Assembly: GCA_914767715.1 (NCBI GenBank)
Contig: OU612074.1
Coordinates: 17,658,062 to 17,722,061 of the forward strand
Source: Membranipora membranacea
Taxonomy: Eukaryota > Bryozoa > Gymnolaemata > Cheilostomatida > Membraniporidae
Reading direction: 5' to 3'
DNA: 64,000 nt
Shown here: positions 12,447 through 22,048 of the stretch, in pieces
Position numbering within the stretch: position 1 is the first letter of the stretch
How the letters are laid out: each line of letters starts with the position of its first letter
Notes under the pieces: model-generated
The model's database searches: none
Told to the model about the DNA's origin: nothing
The model's input: the letters and a program-made list of their open reading frames with translations, nothing else
Position numbers and translations under genes: made by a program

Positions 12447-12613
12447 ATGGCTAGTTTTGCTGACAAACTGCGCTGTCTATATTGTTTAGAAGAACTGGAC
12501 TACTTAGATGACCCAAAGGAGTTACCATGCAAGCATATATTTTGTACTCCCTGTCTGGAATGTATCACAACCAAGGTGGAGTCAGGCATCGAAGTGATTT
12601 GCTCAATTTGCAG
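12447..12613 (+). CDS. TRIM gene exon 1: RING finger
   Basis: Starts at the ATG in ggcgatggct and encodes the whole zinc-binding RING pattern: CLYC near residue 10, PCKHIFCTPC in the middle and CSIC at the end, i.e. C3HC4-type ligands. It ends in phase 2 at cag/gtaatt. This start is chosen because it lies 9 codons before the first zinc ligand, as in most TRIM proteins. Confidence 0.9.
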
Positions 12614-15600
12614 GTAATTGACTGTGAACATTCATCCAACACTATTGAATTAGCAATCTCTCAAAATTATGTTTCTGCTATGCATGTTATTCCCATGCTT
12701 TCATCAAACAAAGCATACCTTGTCAGAATTCAACCCCTCAAGGCATAAGCCTTCTGTTTTCGCAGTAAGTCCAACATCATCCTGAGTCTTGAGTCCTTGC
12801 CAGCTCACAATGCTACACCAAAGCAAACTGGAGAAGAGATGGAAGTTGATCCCATCACCCAGACTCAGGCGATTACACCTGACAGTGAAGGAAATGGTGA
12901 ACTCATCACTAAACAGAACCAATGTGACAGGTGCAAAGATCCTGTAAAAGCTGTCTGCTACTGTACTGAATGTGATAGAAAGCTGTGTAGGCACCATGAG
13001 CAGGTAATTTTTTCATGAAACATCCATGGGACACTGATGTCAAGCCGCCTAAAAATAGTGCAGATTCCTTCATGATTTGGTCGTTTGTTACCTACACATT
13101 AGCAGAAGTAGGAGGTGGCCCAGGCAAAGGTCGGGGGTTCGAATCCCATTGCGGTCCATCGACTACTGGGGTTTGGTAGGCCCCCAGGTGTGCTTCAACC
13201 TGCCTGCAGACAGAGAGCAACTTGGCGCATATATTGCGGCCTCGCCACTAAGGAGCGTGATGCAAGTTTAAACTAAATGACACAAGGAATAATATTGCTA
13301 GAGGTCATTGTTTTCTGCCAGCTGATGTTGAACCTTAGCTGTCCCTAATTTGACATGTTTATTCATATAGGAACAGTATGTAATGTTTTATATTATATCT
13401 GAATCTTCTCTTGTTTCAGCTTCACGAGGAGTATTTCGATGTGGAAGATCATCCTCATAAAATGATATCTTTGGATAATTACCTCCAAAAGTCCAAGATC
13501 TACATCAAATACATGTGTCCTACTCATGGCAAGGAATTTGTGATGTGCTGCAAGTACTGCTATAATTTGATGTGCCAAAACTGTAACATTGAGGGCAAAT
13601 GTAAAGGTGAGTCAAATCTGGCTAACAGACAGAGATATTCAGTCCAACATCCTACTGTATATAGTATATTTGAGACAAACTATAAACAACAGGAAGCTGC
13701 TGCACTGGAGGTTGAAAAGTTACGCATGGTCTGGCATCAGAGGCAGACAGCTTGATGTATCTCTGGAAATCTCTACTTTTCACCCATTTTTCAGACAGAG
13801 AGGATCACTTTTATCACACGTTGAAGGACACTGCTGCTCAGCTTAATAGAGAGTTCACTGAGATTACTAAGAAATACTCAGAGAAGATTACAGAGCTTTG
13901 CAAACTAGAGAAAGCTACATGGCAGAAGCTGGATGAACTAGAAAATGAGTGTGAAAGGTGCACAGAGCAGGTTAACTCGAGGACTGAAGAGTTGGTAAGT
14001 CAGATTTCTTGAATATTAATGTGGAGAAACAGCAGCTCATACCTTCCTAGTTACAGATCTACACTTCATAATCAATATTTGCAAGGTATATATTAGTACC
14101 TATAGAACATAGCTGTAAACTCTGTTGAGATGTGATGATGATTTAAGAGGAGCTACTCCTGTGATGAGTTGAGGGACCTTAATTAACTAGTTCGAACTAC
14201 TATTATTTTTAAATGAGGTGTCCTCCATTACAGCCCTCTCTCGCAGCTCTACAAACTTCAATAATTTTCAAATTTGCAGGATTATATATTCAAACCCTTC
14301 CCCTCTCCCATACAAGAGTTCATTTGCATGAATCAGGACTTTTTGGCATCTATAATGGGTGTATCAAAATGTGCCACCTTGCTCTTCAAGATTATTCATC
14401 AAAAGACCTTGAGCTCGTGCACCAGGTTGAGATGCAATGAGCTCTGTTAGAAGTCAAAGTTTAAGTGTTATAGCTGTAATCGTATTGGAAACTTACCAAA
14501 AGCATGACACTTCATTGACCACTGACAATTTGACTTGCGTAAACTCATTTAGGCAGGAGTGCATAATCCTGATAATCAATTTAAACAATTTGTTACAAAC
14601 GACATCATCGAGCAGAATTATTGATGGTTCGGTTTTTTGAAGGTTTGCAGTTTGAGAGTTTGTTGTGGTTCGGTTTTTCTTGCCTACCGTGGAAGAATAT
14701 GCCACATCCAACTACATTGAGATAGAAAGGCTAATTTGGTTACAATTGTGTTTGAGCTCCCTCAACCATGACTTATGGACACTGTTTGAATAAAATAGTT
14801 TCCTTGATGCAGGTGTGTCAAATCAGAGCCAGGGCAGTTGCAGTGAGAGCTGAGATAGAACAATTCAAATCCGCTAAGGCAATTAAGGTGGAAAGTTACC
14901 TTAATCAAATGAGAGATACGCGTGAACTAATGGAAAGTATGAAAGCAAAGACAGAATCGTTCATCAAAGAGAATCATACAACTCAAGTGGTGAAGGAAAG
15001 GAACGTATTGATGAAAGAGTTGGAAGTGAGCCCTACCAAAATAGATCAAACTTTGGAGTACAATGTCTGTATAAAAGGTATCATGAAAGTTTCATCACAT
15101 TTTTGAACATCTTTTATTCTTTATCTATTATTTTATATCTTTCTGAAGGGCAGAAAAAAATTAGTGTTTTGATAAAAGCTTACTCTCAGTTAATTGATCA
15201 TTCTTGATCAATATGGTTTATTTTGTATTTGCTCCCCGATAAGAAATAGACTGACCAGTTGAAGATAGGTGTCTCAAAAACTTTTTGTTTTGTAGAGAGC
15301 AGTGATGTCTTCTTTGAATTCTCACATGCAAGATTGCCTGCCAAATTGAACTTGTTGTCAACGCATGACACCGGTGGAGCCTGCTATTCAGCTGTATTTA
15401 GACCAGATGGAAACCTCTTACTTGGCTGTCATGATGGATTGAGGTTGTATTCAGGGGACTTCAGCACTGATGAGAAAACCTTGAAGACGCCTTCTCATGT
15501 GACCTCAGCTGTTACGACACAGTTTGGAGAGTGCTTTATTTTGATACATGGACTGCTGAAAAAAAGAGTTGCTAGGGTATCAGATGACTTCAGTTCTTGG

Positions 15601-16248
15601 GTTGAACTTTTCACCTTTGACGATCCTGGACAAAGCGCATCCTATCTCGCTGATTGCGTAACCCATCTTGCTTGTATAGGCAGACAGTCTATAATTTTGT
15701 ACGATAAGGTTTCAAAAACTCAATCTTCTAAGAATTTTGATTTTCTAATTCGAAGTGTCAAATCGGGTCCACGAGGGGACCTTATTGTAGTAGCAGATAA
15801 CACAGTTCAAAGATATCAGGTGAAGAGAGACAGCAGCATAGAGCTTATCTGGACTAGTGTGAATTTGGATGGTGCCATCCACTGCTGTGCAAGCAAGGAC
15901 TTCATCTATGTGAGGTGTCAGCGGCAGATTCTATACATCTTATCACATGACGGTAAGCGCTATATTTAGCATGTTTGAAATGATTGAAAAACGCAACACA
16001 TTCTGAGAATTTTTCTCTTTTATAAACCCCCATCGATGGAACCAATGGGCTCTGATTATGATGGTTTCATTTTTTTTATTAACTGAATTTCTACATGGTT
16101 TAAAACATTGCATTCTACAGGAAAGGTATTAAGAGCAATGAAAGACGAACGACTGATGGACACACCAGGAGACATTGACATACATGGAGACCTTCTGGCT
16201 TTACTTTGTTGGAGTCAGAATAAATTCCAGATTTTCAAACTTGAGTGA
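12447..16248 (+). CDS. TRIM-type RING/B-box/coiled-coil protein with C-terminal propeller-like region
   Basis: Seven exons in consistent phase give a 613-residue protein: 12447-12613, 12766-13003, 13420-13606, 13795-13994, 14813-15077, 15296-15952 and 16121-16248 (stop TGA). Order: N-terminal RING finger, B-box 1, B-box 2, helical coiled coil, then about 260 residues resembling a beta-propeller (repeated blade-like stretches such as AVFRPDGNLLLG and SGPRGDLIVVADNTVQRYQ). This is the layout of TRIM E3 ubiquitin ligases ending in NHL repeats, though canonical NHL signatures are weak here. Such proteins usually act in the cytoplasm, transferring ubiquitin from an E2 to substrates bound by the C-terminal domain. 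Ligase activity is inferred from the RING. The last part is partly copied, inverted, at 36965-40708. Confidence 0.88.
12766..13606 (+). CDS. TRIM gene exons 2-3: B-box 1 and B-box 2
   Basis: Exon 2 (12766-13003) has an acidic/Thr-rich linker, then a B-box 1 with CDRC, CYCTEC and CRHH. Exon 3 (13420-13606) carries the B-box 2, with MCPTHGKEFVMCC, YCYNLMCQNC and further ligands. The intron between them (13004-13419) contains a tRNA-like SINE. Confidence 0.85.
13080..13275 (+). repeat. tRNA-derived SINE inside TRIM intron 2
   Basis: Contains a good B box (gggttcgaatccc near 13135-13147), preceded by tRNA-like sequence and followed by an unrelated GC-richer body (tggggtttggtaggccccc and so on). 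The body composition differs from the surrounding AT-rich intron. Internal Pol III promoter plus non-tRNA tail is typical of a SINE. Its family is not identified and no second copy was noticed. Confidence 0.55.
13795..15077 (+). CDS. TRIM gene exons 4-5: coiled coil
   Basis: Exon 4 (13795-13994) and exon 5 (14813-15077) encode long charged helical sequence with heptad-like spacing (for example ITKKYSEKITELCKLEKATW, and RAEIEQFKSAKAIKVESYL). This is expected for the TRIM antiparallel dimerisation coiled coil. Intron 4 (13995-14812) contains no recognised element. Confidence 0.85.
15296..16248 (+). CDS. TRIM gene exons 6-7: propeller-like C-terminal domain
   Basis: Exon 6 (15296-15952) is one 657-nt exon beginning in phase 1. 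Exon 7 (16121-16248) finishes the protein at GGDLLA-type blade sequence and stop TGA. Repeated beta-strand motifs suggest four to six blades of an NHL/WD-like propeller. An AATAAA word at 16421-16426 could serve polyadenylation. Confidence 0.8.
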
Positions 16249-17325
16249 CATCTCAATTGTACCCTTCTTCAATAGCATAACTGTCTTCATGGATAAGGAC
16301 ATCAGGACCAGTATATATGATGTGGTTATTAAAAAAAATTCAAATTCATATTATTATTGACCATTTGTGAATATCTCTTCAACTTCCTCCCTTGCTCAGA
16401 ATTGATCAATTTTGTGACGTAATAAAATCAGATACAGATGATGTTTTATTATCAGAACAATATTTTTTGAAGCAATTGTCATTTCACTGTCTGCTACAGG
16501 AAAACTGTTAGCTACAATTGCCTGTTGTCATCATAGACTCCATTGGTAAAAAAAACTCACTGCAACTTGCATTGGTTAATTTTTTGTGTGCACATCAGGC
16601 TGTTTTAGTGACATTGCCACAGCTTTGATATAATATTATGGAGGCTATCGGTTTTGTTGGTTAACCACTAAGCACTTTCATATGGCAACACTCAAACACA
16701 TATAGTATGATGAATCAATTATGCATGCTTAATTTGCAATTTCTGCTTAAAAAGATGCACTAATCATATAAGAATTAACAGCCAATCAAGTTAGTATAGT
16801 GGTGGGTATCCCCATCAAGTCTGATAGAAACTGAGTGGCAAAACAGGATATCCTGTCTAGACGTTCAGCAGATCGCGGGAGAGCATGTTTTGGTATTATA
16901 GTTTCACTGATGTTAAGACGAAATCGACACGACACACCACAAAATAATACTATCCCCAATAGCAATCGTTCAGCACTGGCACTTCTGTGTTTGAGTGGAA
17001 AACAAAGCCAGTATAATATCCATTTTTTACAAGTCAAATCACATCAATTCAGTATTACCTCTTACCAAAGGATTAACAACAGGGAATATTTCACACTTGC
17101 TGAGTTGTTTCCTCTCTAACAGGGGAGCACAACTGAAAAAATCAATGCTTTTGAGCATCGAATAAATTATTGCAGGAAAATTAGAGTCTCCTGACCCATT
17201 TATCATTATTATTGTGGCTAAGGTTTTGGCAATTTTGAAATTGGATTGTACGGGTGCCAGTGTCAGGGTATAATAGCTATTTTTTTTCTATTAACTACAC
17301 AGGACGACTTCCTCATGTCGATCAA
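15445..17325 (+). repeat. Segmental duplication, copy A (inverted copy at 36965-40708)
   Basis: From mid exon 6 of the TRIM gene through its 3' flank and a tRNA-Asp remnant, this block is matched on the opposite strand by 36965-40708. The match covers coding and non-coding sequence and ends abruptly at both sides, so it is a genomic duplication and not a retrocopy. Introns are included. Copy A keeps the intact exons. Confidence 0.8.
16786..16881 (+). pseudogene. tRNA-Asp intron-containing pseudogene (copy 3, T arm deleted)
   Basis: D arm (tagtatagtggtgggtat), damaged anticodon arm, the intron-like segment and gcgggag are recognisable. Compared with the inverted copy at 37334-37459, about 27 nt containing the T arm and 3' acceptor are missing here, with the break at a repeated gag word. 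Not functional. Confidence 0.7.
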
Positions 17326-17362
17326 TGTCACAAATTCTGTGCAGTGACAAAGATGACTCGTG

Positions 17363-17442
17363 CTTTCCAAATAGCCAAAAATAGCCAAATAGCCAAATAG
17401 CCAAATAGCTAAATAGCTAAATAGCTAAATAGCTAAACAGCT
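17363..17442 (+). repeat. 8-bp tandem repeat (AAATAGCY)n
   Basis: About nine copies of an 8-bp unit, first as aaatagcc and then as aaatagct, ending in aaacagctg. It lies just past the edge of the segmental duplication. Confidence 0.85.
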
Positions 17443-17831
17443 GGGATTTCATCATCATTTCATCAGCTTTGTTTTTGTATTTTCATCATCATTCCATCAG
17501 CTATGTTTTTGTATCATACAAATAGTGAGAGCATCAAGATACAAAACTTTATACTCAAGACAGTTGGTCGGTGATGTTGTTTTAGTGAATATTGATACTA
17601 GACAAACAAATATCAGATATTTCTAAAAGTGCTATTTCTCTGCTCTGGAAGACAAGCTGTATGTCATTTGTAAAGTGTTCAACTCTGACTACCAGAATTC
17701 TCGAACTCGTCACACAGTTGAAATAATTTTGTGACAATTGAGGGCCGCTCCGGGAATTCTCAGTCGCACACAGGGAGCTGATCAACTGACTTATCGGCAC
17801 ACACAGGATACTAACAGTAGCAGTTTAAAGG

Positions 17832-19132
17832 ATGGCGTTGTTGGAGAGTGTAACTCAGATGGGCAAGGATCTTAGTTTAACAGAGGACAAGCTTGTGTCA
17901 TTCATTGAAAAGCACCTACCCATAGTTGCTGCTCAAGAGGAAAAAGATAGAGACATGAGGAAAAAGAAAAAGAGCGAGAAGAACGCAGACTAGAACGAGA
18001 GGCAAAACTCGAGTCACAGGGAGTTAATGCTGAAGCAGAAAAAGCAAAACAGGAAGCTCAAACACAGGCTCAGGAGAATGAAAAGGCAATGTTGGAGATG
18101 AAGATACAAGCTGATAAGGAGAGATTAAAGGCGGATCAGGAGGCGATGGAACAGAGGCTAAAGGCGGATCAGGAGGCGATGGAACAGAAGCTAAAGGCGG
18201 ATCAGGAGGCGATGGAACTGAAGGTGAAAGCTGATCAGGAGGCGATGGAGCTGAAGGTGAAAGCTGAACAGGAAGCAGAGGAAAAAAGACAACTACATGA
18301 ATTAGAGATGGAGAGGCTGAAGTCGGAGACAAGTTTGGAGCACTCAAGACATGAGAGCACTAGACTAGATATAACCAACAAACCAAAACCAAAAATGCCA
18401 TTCTTCGATTAGAAGGTCGACGAGATGGATAGTTACTTGGAACAATTTGAATGGGTTGCTGAAGGATGTAACTGGGACAGAGGAGACTGGCCCTACCACC
18501 TCAGTCAGTACTGGAGGGGTAGGGCAACAGACGCTTACATCCGATTGTCACCCACTGATCGCAAAAACTACAATAAAGTCAAGGAGGCTTTATTGGTGCG
18601 GTTCACTCTAACACAAGAAGGATACAGGAAGAAACTGAGAGATGCTGATGCTTATGAAGATGAAACCCCTGCCCAGCTCCACACTCGCATCATGACTTAT
18701 GTGCAAAAGTGGATGGAACTCTCGGGCGGCAAGGACTTACTGGAGCTTGTGTCAAATGAGCAATTTGTTTCATCTTGTCCTGATGACTTGGCTATTCACT
18801 TGCGGCAAAATTGTTATGACAACAGTATAGATATGTGTGAGGCAGCATCACTTTTCCTGCATGCTCGAGGAAGAAAAATAGCTAAAACAAAAACGACCAA
18901 CACAAAAAGGCCAGAACACCCACCTCCAGGCAACAGGGATGGTGGGCAAGGAAGTAAGAGTGATGGTGCATGCTTCATATGTAAGGAGAAGACACACATT
19001 GCTCGCAACTGCCCACAAAGAAGCAAGAAGTACTGTTCACACTGTAAGATGAACAACCAAAACACATCAAACTGCAGCAGGCTCAAAGGGAGGTCTGTGC
19101 ACACTACGGCAGCTGCAACTACAATTGTTTAG
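17832..19132 (+). pseudogene. gag remnant with hendecad coiled coil, SCAN-like domain and CCHC knuckle
   Basis: ATG at 17832 opens a frame that stops at about 17992. A one-base frameshift moves the reading into the frame running from 18089, and a TAG near 18410 interrupts it again before the part at 18425-19132. Contents: charged helix, five 33-bp repeats (18118-18282), a region with SCAN-like helices (around WMELSGGKDLLELVSNEQFV, then PDDLAIHLRQ), and a zinc knuckle CFICKEKTHIARNC (C-x2-C-x4-H-x4-C) followed by a second Cys-rich stretch. Capsid/nucleocapsid protein that packages element RNA in intact relatives. Confidence 0.8.
18118..18282 (+). repeat. 33-bp tandem repeat coding an 11-residue coiled-coil unit
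   Basis: Five units of KADQEAMEQ(R/K)L-type sequence, each 11 codons. The 11-residue (hendecad) period, with apolar residues at regular spacing, suggests a right-handed or straight coiled coil within gag. The nucleotide units are almost identical (gcggatcaggaggcgatgga recurs), so expansion was recent relative to the age of the gene. Confidence 0.85.
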
Positions 19133-19199
19133 AACAATGCTGCGAGTACCAATATCCCTGACAATGACGAAAGTACATAAACACGGCTGTCTGCAGAGA

Positions 19200-19681
19200 T
19201 GGACCCTGATACACAAGTGGAGCTACAGTCACATTTGATGCAGAAGTAAATGGAAAGCATGCTACAATGATAAGCGACAACGGATGCAGCTGCATTTTGA
19301 TCAATGCTAAGTATGTGCAACCTCAGCAGCTAATCAGTTTTTCTGCGGATGGCTGATGCAAGTCTTAGGGAGGCTCAGTGCGCTATGGTTTCAGTATGCT
19401 CACCTTTCTACAATAGTACCACCAAGGTTGCAATGATGGAGAAAACAATCTATGATCTGGTTGTCGGGAACGTATATGGAGCTAGGCCTGCTGACCAACC
19501 GCTGGATAGCTGGAAGGTTTGTGCTGTCACATCTCGAGGACAGGCTGCAAAGGAGAAGGCAGGAGACAGACCACTGGTGATTGACTCGATGGCCACTCCA
19601 TTAAGTCTCGGGAAGGATCAGTTGGCCAAACTGCAGAAACACGATTCCACATTGAACGATTGTTCAACTCACAAAAAGTGA
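19200..19681 (+). pseudogene. Protease remnant and protease-integrase linker
   Basis: A retropepsin-like stretch reads SDNGCSCILI around 19273-19302, where the active-site triad D-[ST]-G is now D-N-G, consistent with a single-base loss of function. The next open frame (19349-19681) contains YDLVVGNVYGARPADQP, a sequence type seen between protease and integrase in Gmr1-like elements. No RT motif is present here. Confidence 0.65.
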
Positions 19682-20810
19682 AGGAGAAAAAAGGATGTAC
19701 CACTAGATTTGTTGTGAGGAACAACATACTATATTGTGAGTACACCAATCCAAAGTCAAACCATCGAAAGCCGGTGAAACAACTCATGGTTCCCAGCTCA
19801 CTCACTCAGGAAGTTCTACAGAAAGCTCATGACTGCATGATGAGTGGACACCTTCGAGTAAAGAGGACTACTGATAGAGTGCTTTCAAACTTCTTATGGC
19901 CAGGCCTAAGCGGAGTATGACGCGCTTCTGTCAGTCATGTGACATGAAGGTTCCAGTACAGGAGGCACCACTGCGATGCGCTGTGGATCTAGTCGGACCT
20001 ATCCACCCTCCTAGTGAAAAAGGACACCGCTACATCCTAACTATGGTTGACTATGCTACAAGATACCCTGAAGCTTTACCACTGAAGAACATTGACTCAG
20101 CTAGTGTTGATGAAGCCCTGCTGGACATTTACAGTCGGCTTGGTATACCAGCGGAGGTGATCAGCGACCAGGAAACTCAATTCATCTCAGACTACATGAA
20201 GGAGTTCACAAGATTGCTTGGGATGCGCCAACTTCCTACTTCCCCCTACCATGTCATGGCAAATGGACTGGTGGAGCAGTTCAATGGTACGCTCAAAAGT
20301 ATGCTGAAGAAGCTGGGTGCTAAGGAGCCCCGCCAATGGCATCGCTTCATCAACGCTGCTCTATTTGCTTACAGAGAAGTCCCCCAGGAGTCAACAGGCT
20401 TTGCGCCGTTTGAATTACTATATGGGAGGACTGAACGTGGTCCAATGTACATACTACGCCAACTCTAGACGAAAGAGGACACTGCTGATGATGTCAAGAC
20501 TAGCTATCAGCATGTCTGTGAGTTGAGGGAGCGCCTGGATGATACGATGGAGATGGCTTTAACCTCACTGAAACACAGTCAAAGGAGATACAAATACTAC
20601 TTTGACAAGACGGCTAAGCAAAGAGATTTCAAAGCTGGTGACAAGGTGCTCATCCTACTACCTATAGATGGGAACAAACTTCTGATGCATTGGCGAGCAC
20701 CCTTTACAGTTGAGGAGAAAGTCAGACTCAACGACTATGTCATCAAAATTAAAGGCAAGAGGAGAACTTACCATGCCAATATGTTGAAGAGATACTATGA
20801 GCGAGAGACT
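19660..20810 (+). pseudogene. Integrase remnant (H2C2 zinc-binding, DDE core, C-terminal domain)
   Basis: Zinc-binding part: HDCMMSGHL ... FLWPGL, then after a frameshift near 19910 the pair FCQSC. Core: D in AVDLVGPI, D in VISDQETQF and E in ANGLVEQFNGTLK, so all three catalytic acidic residues are present. A TAG at about 20466 splits it from the C-terminal region, whose FDKTAKQRDFKAGDKVLIL and later HANMLKRYY match the usual integrase tail. The protein inserts element cDNA into the host genome in intact relatives. Confidence 0.85.
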
Positions 20811-20949
20811 CCGACCGACCCTGTGACTGTTGGAGCTGTCATGACTCTGGATATTGCTAGTGCTGGGATAATCAATCCTGAGTTTAGAAAGGAGAATGAA
20901 GAATACCAAGATGGCTTACTGGAGCTATACCAAGGCAAACAACAAACAG

Positions 20950-22048
20950 AAACCAGTAAAGATGTCATTCTTGGAGAAGGACTGGAAAACAATCAACAAC
21001 TACAACTGACAGAACTGCTAGACAAGTTCAAAGATATATTCAGTGACTTGCCAGGGAATGCAGCAGGAATGGAGCACTCTGTTCTGCTTACAACTGCTGA
21101 ACCAGTGAAATCCAAGCCTTACGGGTTACCCTACCGTGTAAGAGAATCCCTCAAGGAGGACATCAATGATATGCTGAAGATGGGTGTAATCAGACCGTCT
21201 ACATCACCCTACGCCTAACCCACAGTGATAGTGAAGAAACCAGATGGAAGCAACAGGATCTGCATAGACTATCGCAAGCTCAACAAAATATCTGTGTTCG
21301 ATCCAGAACCCATGATTAAAGCTAATGACCTATTCCAGAAGCTGAGTGGAGACAAATACTTCACCAAACTTGTTCTGTCTAAGGGTTACTGGCAGATACC
21401 AGTGAAGAAAGAAGATATCCCGAAAAAGAGTTTGTCACCCCTGATGGACACTATGAGTTCATCAAGATGCCATTTGGAATGGTCAACTCTGGAGCTACAC
21501 TAGTGAGAGGGATGAGAAGACTCCTGGGAGATCTCAAAGGAGTGGACAACTACATTGATGATATCCTGGTACACAGTGAAAGCTGGGAAGGACATGTCAG
21601 AATATTGACAACAGTATTCAACAGACTTAAGGCTGCAGGGCTTACTGTCCGACCGAGCAAGTGCAGGATTGGAGAGGCCAATGTAGAGTTTATTGGCCAT
21701 CTGCTTTGGTCAGATGGGATCAAACCAATAGCGGACATCATACAAAAGATCAGGGCCGCGCAGAGGCCCGGAGATAAAACTCAAGTGAGGTCTTTCCTGG
21801 GACTTACTGGGTACTATAGAGAGTACATAGCACATTACTCAACCATCGCCAGCCCTCTAACAGATTTAATGAAGAAAGGCAAGCCGAAGAAAGTCAGATG
21901 GCAGGAACCGCAGGAGAAAGCATATGCCAGCCCGAAAGCTATGCTGACTAGTGCACTGATCCTGAGAATACCTGATGTGCAAGAACCATATGTGCTTAGG
22001 ACTGATGCATCTGATGTTGGACCGGGAGCTGTGCTGATGCAAACTTAA
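20950..22048 (+). pseudogene. Reverse transcriptase and truncated RNase H remnant
   Basis: RT fingers/palm motifs follow the integrase: KEDINDMLKMGVIRPSTSPY, a TAA near 21216, then VKKPDGSNRICIDYRKLN, then motif A as KLVLSKGYWQIP, where the catalytic Asp of the usual KLDLS is Val. A frameshift follows near 21425-21470, then MPFGMVNSGA and the YIDD box (NYIDDILVHSE). RNase H begins with LRTDASDVGPGAVLMQT and breaks off at 22048. Confidence 0.85.

Larger units (their letters stand above)
17832..22048 (+). mobile_element. Decayed Ty3/gypsy retrotransposon of Gmr1-like type (gag-PR-IN-RT-RNase H start)
   Basis: Order along the strand: gag with coiled coil, SCAN-like region and zinc knuckles (17832-19132); protease remnant (about 19200-19310); linker; integrase zinc-binding and core domains (19660-20470); a C-terminal integrase region (20523-20810); reverse transcriptase (about 21000-21900); and the start of RNase H (to 22048). 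Integrase before RT is the Ty1/copia-like order, which in gypsy-family elements characterises the Gmr1-like group. The copy is dead: frameshifts and in-frame stops occur in gag, integrase and RT, and RNase H is cut off. No LTR pair could be recognised, so outer limits are minimal. Confidence 0.85.

Noticed and set aside
17363-17442. Possible CRISPR-like array
   Set aside because: Units are 8 bp with no spacers, and the window is eukaryotic; it is a simple tandem repeat.
17560-17831. 5' LTR of the Gmr1-like element
   Set aside because: No matching sequence was found after 22048 and no clear primer-binding site was identified, so an LTR cannot be claimed.
18024-18347. 107-codon minus-strand ORF rich in Pro/Ser
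   Set aside because: Exact antisense of the gag 33-bp repeats; its PSPPDPP pattern is a by-product of the repeat.
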